Assembly (NCBI GenBank): GCA_036523795.1
Contig: DATDDN010000051.1
Location: forward strand, 1-16,122
Reading direction: 5' to 3'
Length of the DNA stretch: 16,122 bases
Origin: 39-52-133 sp036523795
Lineage (GTDB): Bacteria > Pseudomonadota > Gammaproteobacteria > Burkholderiales > Gallionellaceae
Each line of letters opens with the position of its first letter. Position 1 is the stretch's first letter. Below the pieces are notes generated by a model. The model had not been told where the DNA came from. It ran no database searches and was given only the letters and a program-made list of their open reading frames with translations. Below are positions 14,088-16,122 of the stretch, one piece after another. The position numbers and the translations under genes are program-made.

Positions 14088-15344
14088 ATGCACTTATCCG
14101 ACCTTAAAACCAAGCACATCACCGAGCTGGTGGAAATGGCCACCAGCAACCAGATCGAGAACGCCAACCGCATGCGCAAGCAGGATCTGATCTTCGCCCT
14201 GCTGAAGAGCCATGCCAAGAAAGGGGAAAGCATATTCGGGGAGGGTACGCTGGAGGTGCTGCCGGACGGCTTCGGCTTCCTGCGCTCACCGGACACTTCC
14301 TACCTGGCCAGCCCGGACGACATCTACGTCAGCCCCAGCCAGGTGCGCCGCTTCAACCTGCACACCGGCGACTCCATCGAGGGCGAGATCCGCACCCCCA
14401 AGGATGGCGAGCGCTACGTGGCGCTGGTCAAGGTGGACAAGGTCAACTCCGAGCCGCCCGAAAACACCAAGAACAAGATCCTGTTTGAAAACCTCACGCC
14501 GCTGTTCCCCACCAAGCAGATGGTGCTGGAGCGCGACATCCGCGCCGAGGAAAACATCACCGGGCGTATCATCGACATGATCGCCCCCATCGGCAAGGGC
14601 CAGCGCGGCCTGCTGGTGGCCTCGCCCAAATCGGGCAAGACCGTGATGCTGCAGCACATCGCGCACTCCATCTCCTCCAACAACCCGGACGCCCACCTGA
14701 TCGTGCTGCTGATCGATGAGCGCCCCGAGGAAGTGACCGAGATGCAGCGCACCGTGCGCGGCGAGGTGGTAGCCTCCACCTTCGACGAACCGGCCACGCG
14801 CCACGTACAGGTTGCCGAAATGGTGCTGGAAAAGGCCAAGCGCCTGGTCGAACACAAGAAGGACGTGGTGATCCTGCTCGACTCCATCACCCGCCTGGCA
14901 CGCGCCTACAACACCGTAGTGCCGTCTTCCGGCAAGGTGCTGACCGGCGGTGTGGACGCCAACGCCCTGCAACGCCCCAAGCGCTTCTTTGGCGCGGCGC
15001 GCAACGTGGAAGAAGGCGGCTCGCTCACCATCATCGCCACCGCGCTGGTCGACACCGGCAGCCGCATGGACGACGTGATCTACGAGGAATTCAAGGGCAC
15101 CGGCAACATGGAGATCCACCTGGATCGCCGAATGGCGGAAAAACGCATCTACCCGGCCATCAACGTCAACCGTTCCGGCACCCGCAAGGAAGAGCTGCTG
15201 ATCAAGGCGGACGTCCTGCAGCGCATCTGGGTGTTGCGTAAGTTGCTGTATCCCATGGACGAATTGGAGGCAATGGAGTTCCTGCTGGACAAGATCAAGG
15301 CGACGAAGAACAACGCCGACTTCTTCGACTCCATGCGCCGATAA
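14088..15344 (+). CDS. rho: Transcription termination factor Rho
   Basis: A 418-residue RNA-dependent helicase (E. coli 419) that ends transcription at Rho-dependent sites. Domains in order: N-terminal helix bundle with MRKQDLIFALLKSHAK (29-44); the RNA-binding cold-shock-like domain with DGFGFLRS (60-67) and DDIYVSPSQVRRFNL (77-91); the RecA-like motor with Walker A ASPKSGKT (178-185), catalytic DERPEEVTEMQR (210-221), Walker B VILLD (261-265), Q-loop LTGGVDANAL (285-294) and the arginine-finger region GTGNMEIHLDRR. ATG 14088 gives the family start MHLSDLK. An in-frame ATG at 13992 would add 32 unconserved residues that coincide with the C-rich leader, so it was rejected. The ribosome-binding site is weak. 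Confidence 0.97.
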   Translation: MHLSDLKTKHITELVEMATSNQIENANRMRKQDLIFALLKSHAKKGESIFGEGTLEVLPDGFGFLRSPDTSYLASPDDIYVSPSQVRRFNLHTGDSIEGEIRTPKDGERYVALVKVDKVNSEPPENTKNKILFENLTPLFPTKQMVLERDIRAEENITGRIIDMIAPIGKGQRGLLVASPKSGKTVMLQHIAHSISSNNPDAHLIVLLIDERPEEVTEMQRTVRGEVVASTFDEPATRHVQVAEMVLEKAKRLVEHKKDVVILLDSITRLARAYNTVVPSSGKVLTGGVDANALQRPKRFFGAARNVEEGGSLTIIATALVDTGSRMDDVIYEEFKGTGNMEIHLDRRMAEKRIYPAINVNRSGTRKEELLIKADVLQRIWVLRKLLYPMDELEAMEFLLDKIKATKNNADFFDSMRR

Positions 15345-15424
15345 ACCCGGAATTTCGACGCCGGGCGCCGCTGCCCCACCCAGCCTGGCCCGGAATTCCT
15401 GAATTTCTTCATTAAAAAAGGATT

Positions 15425-15452
15425 TTGACGGCTGGCGGCATTTGTGTATAAT
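15425..15452 (+). promoter_or_regulatory. Sigma-70 promoter of rplU-rpmA
   Basis: TTGACG (15425-15430) and a perfect TATAAT (15447-15452) lie 16 bp apart. Transcription would start near 15459, giving a leader of about 78 nt that contains the palindrome at 15484-15504. The spacer just upstream (15345-15420) holds only short GC-rich inverted repeats (CCCGG/CCGGG) after rho and no clear terminator. Confidence 0.85.
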
Positions 15453-15483
15453 GCGCGGCTCTGAAAATCCTGATTTCAGTGAA

Positions 15484-15504
15484 GGCTAACCTTTAGGTTA
15501 TGCC
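15484..15504. repeat. Palindrome in the rplU leader, related to the 18-bp motif
   Basis: TAACCT-TT-AGGTTA (15487-15500) is a perfect 6-bp palindrome, flanked by GGC and, after one extra T, GCC. Its TAACCT/AGGTTA arms match the cores of the palindromes at 1997-2014 and 6495-6512. It lies wholly in the leader RNA, 32 bp before the rplU start. Confidence 0.6.
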
Positions 15505-15536
15505 GTAACTAAAAACCGCACTCAAGCGAGGTTGTT

Positions 15537-15848
15537 ATGTACGCAGTAATCAAGACCGGTGGTAAGCAATATCGCGTTACCCAAGGCGACACCCTGAAAA
15601 TTGAAACCGTTGCTGGCGATGTCGGCAGCGCGATTGTACTCGACAAGGTACTGATGGTAGGCAATGGCGACAAGGTCACCGTGGGCAAGCCCATGCTGGC
15701 TGGCGCTACTGTGAAAGCCACCATCGTTTCCACTGGTCGTCACGACAAGGTAAAGATCTTCAAGATGCGTCGTCGCAAGCACTACCAGAAGCATCAAGGT
15801 CATCGTCAAAACTACACTGAAATCCGCATCGACGGCATTTCGGCTTAA
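15537..15848 (+). CDS. rplU: 50S ribosomal protein L21
   Basis: A 103-residue protein, the same length as E. coli L21, starting MYAVIKTGGKQYRV and with the basic loop KVKIFKMRRRKHYQKHQGHRQNYTEIRI that contacts 23S rRNA. L21 is a large-subunit protein placed near L20. GAGG (15528-15531) five bases before the ATG sets the start. rpmA follows after 20 bp, the standard rplU-rpmA operon, which in many bacteria continues with the GTPase gene obg/cgtA (outside this window). Confidence 0.98.
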   Translation: MYAVIKTGGKQYRVTQGDTLKIETVAGDVGSAIVLDKVLMVGNGDKVTVGKPMLAGATVKATIVSTGRHDKVKIFKMRRRKHYQKHQGHRQNYTEIRIDGISA

Positions 15849-15868
15849 TTCTGAAGGAGTAGAACACC

Positions 15869-16122
15869 ATGGCATCGAAAAAAGGTGGCGGTAGTACCAG
15901 TAACGGACGCGACTCGCACTCGAAACGCTTGGGCGTCAAGGCCTACGGCGGCGAAGTGATCAGCGCAGGCAGCATCATCGTGCGTCAGCGCGGCACCCAG
16001 TTCCACGCCGGCGACAACGTGGGCATGGGCAAGGATCACACCCTGTTTGCCAAGATCACCGGCAAGGTGGTTTTCGCGATCAAGGGCGCAGCCAAGCACA
16101 AGACTGTATTCGTGGAAGCTGT
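15869..16122 (+). CDS. rpmA: 50S ribosomal protein L27 (3' end cut by window edge)
   Basis: Eighty-four full codons are present of a protein that is normally about 85 residues, so only the very end is missing. The start MASKKGGGSTSNGRDS is the flexible N-terminal arm that reaches the peptidyl-transferase centre, followed by KRLGVKAYGGE and the barrel core SIIVRQRGTQFHAGDNVGMGKDHTLFAK. A serine (in GGGSTSNGRDS) stands where arginine or another residue is often found in relatives such as E. coli (GGSTRNGRDS). There is no N-terminal extension of the kind cleaved in Firmicutes. AAGGAG (15854-15859) fixes the start. Confidence 0.97.
   Translation, partial: MASKKGGGSTSNGRDSHSKRLGVKAYGGEVISAGSIIVRQRGTQFHAGDNVGMGKDHTLFAKITGKVVFAIKGAAKHKTVFVEA

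Overview
This window reads as core chromosome of a Gram-negative proteobacterium, most likely a betaproteobacterium. That placement rests on high GC, protein sequences that look betaproteobacterial (ArgD, ArgF, YajQ, Rho), and the argD-argF-argG and trxA-rho arrangements. A Nitrosomonadales-like host (for example the Gallionellaceae group) is a guess from general resemblance and was not tested. No insertion sequence, integrase, phage gene, CRISPR array, tRNA or rRNA is visible.

Layout. At the left edge, a minus-strand operon encodes a secreted SnoaL/NTF2-like protein, an ECF-type sigma factor and, overlapping it by 4 bp, a membrane anti-sigma factor that runs off the window. Divergent from it is rpsT (ribosomal protein S20), with a near-consensus promoter and a clear intrinsic terminator. 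A 400-bp non-coding spacer with the look of a dispersed intergenic repeat follows. Then comes the arginine run argD-argF-argG, followed within 17 bp by a macro-domain protein and ppnP (nucleoside phosphorylase), then yajQ and an exported PAP2 phosphatase.

The middle holds hscC, a specialised Hsp70, followed 10 bp later by a membrane-bound J-domain-like protein. In this partner the position of the invariant His-Pro-Asp triad reads Arg-Pro-Glu. After it lie a DJ-1/PfpI protein and the 12-helix NnrS family membrane protein. The right end is trxA, rho (with a C-rich, G-poor leader typical of Rho loading sites), and the rplU-rpmA ribosomal operon, cut by the window edge inside rpmA.

How the parts work together. 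ArgD and ArgF supply N-acetylornithine and citrulline, and ArgG makes argininosuccinate. The macro-domain protein and PpnP are translationally packed behind argG and could handle ADP-ribose and nucleosides. HscC and its J-like partner form a probable dedicated chaperone pair at the membrane. The least explained signals are non-coding: an 18-bp imperfect palindrome present twice in opposite orientation (in the rpsT-argD spacer and across the ppnP stop codon), with a related 14-bp palindrome in the rplU leader. Two tandem hairpins with mutually exclusive pairings also lie just upstream of argG.
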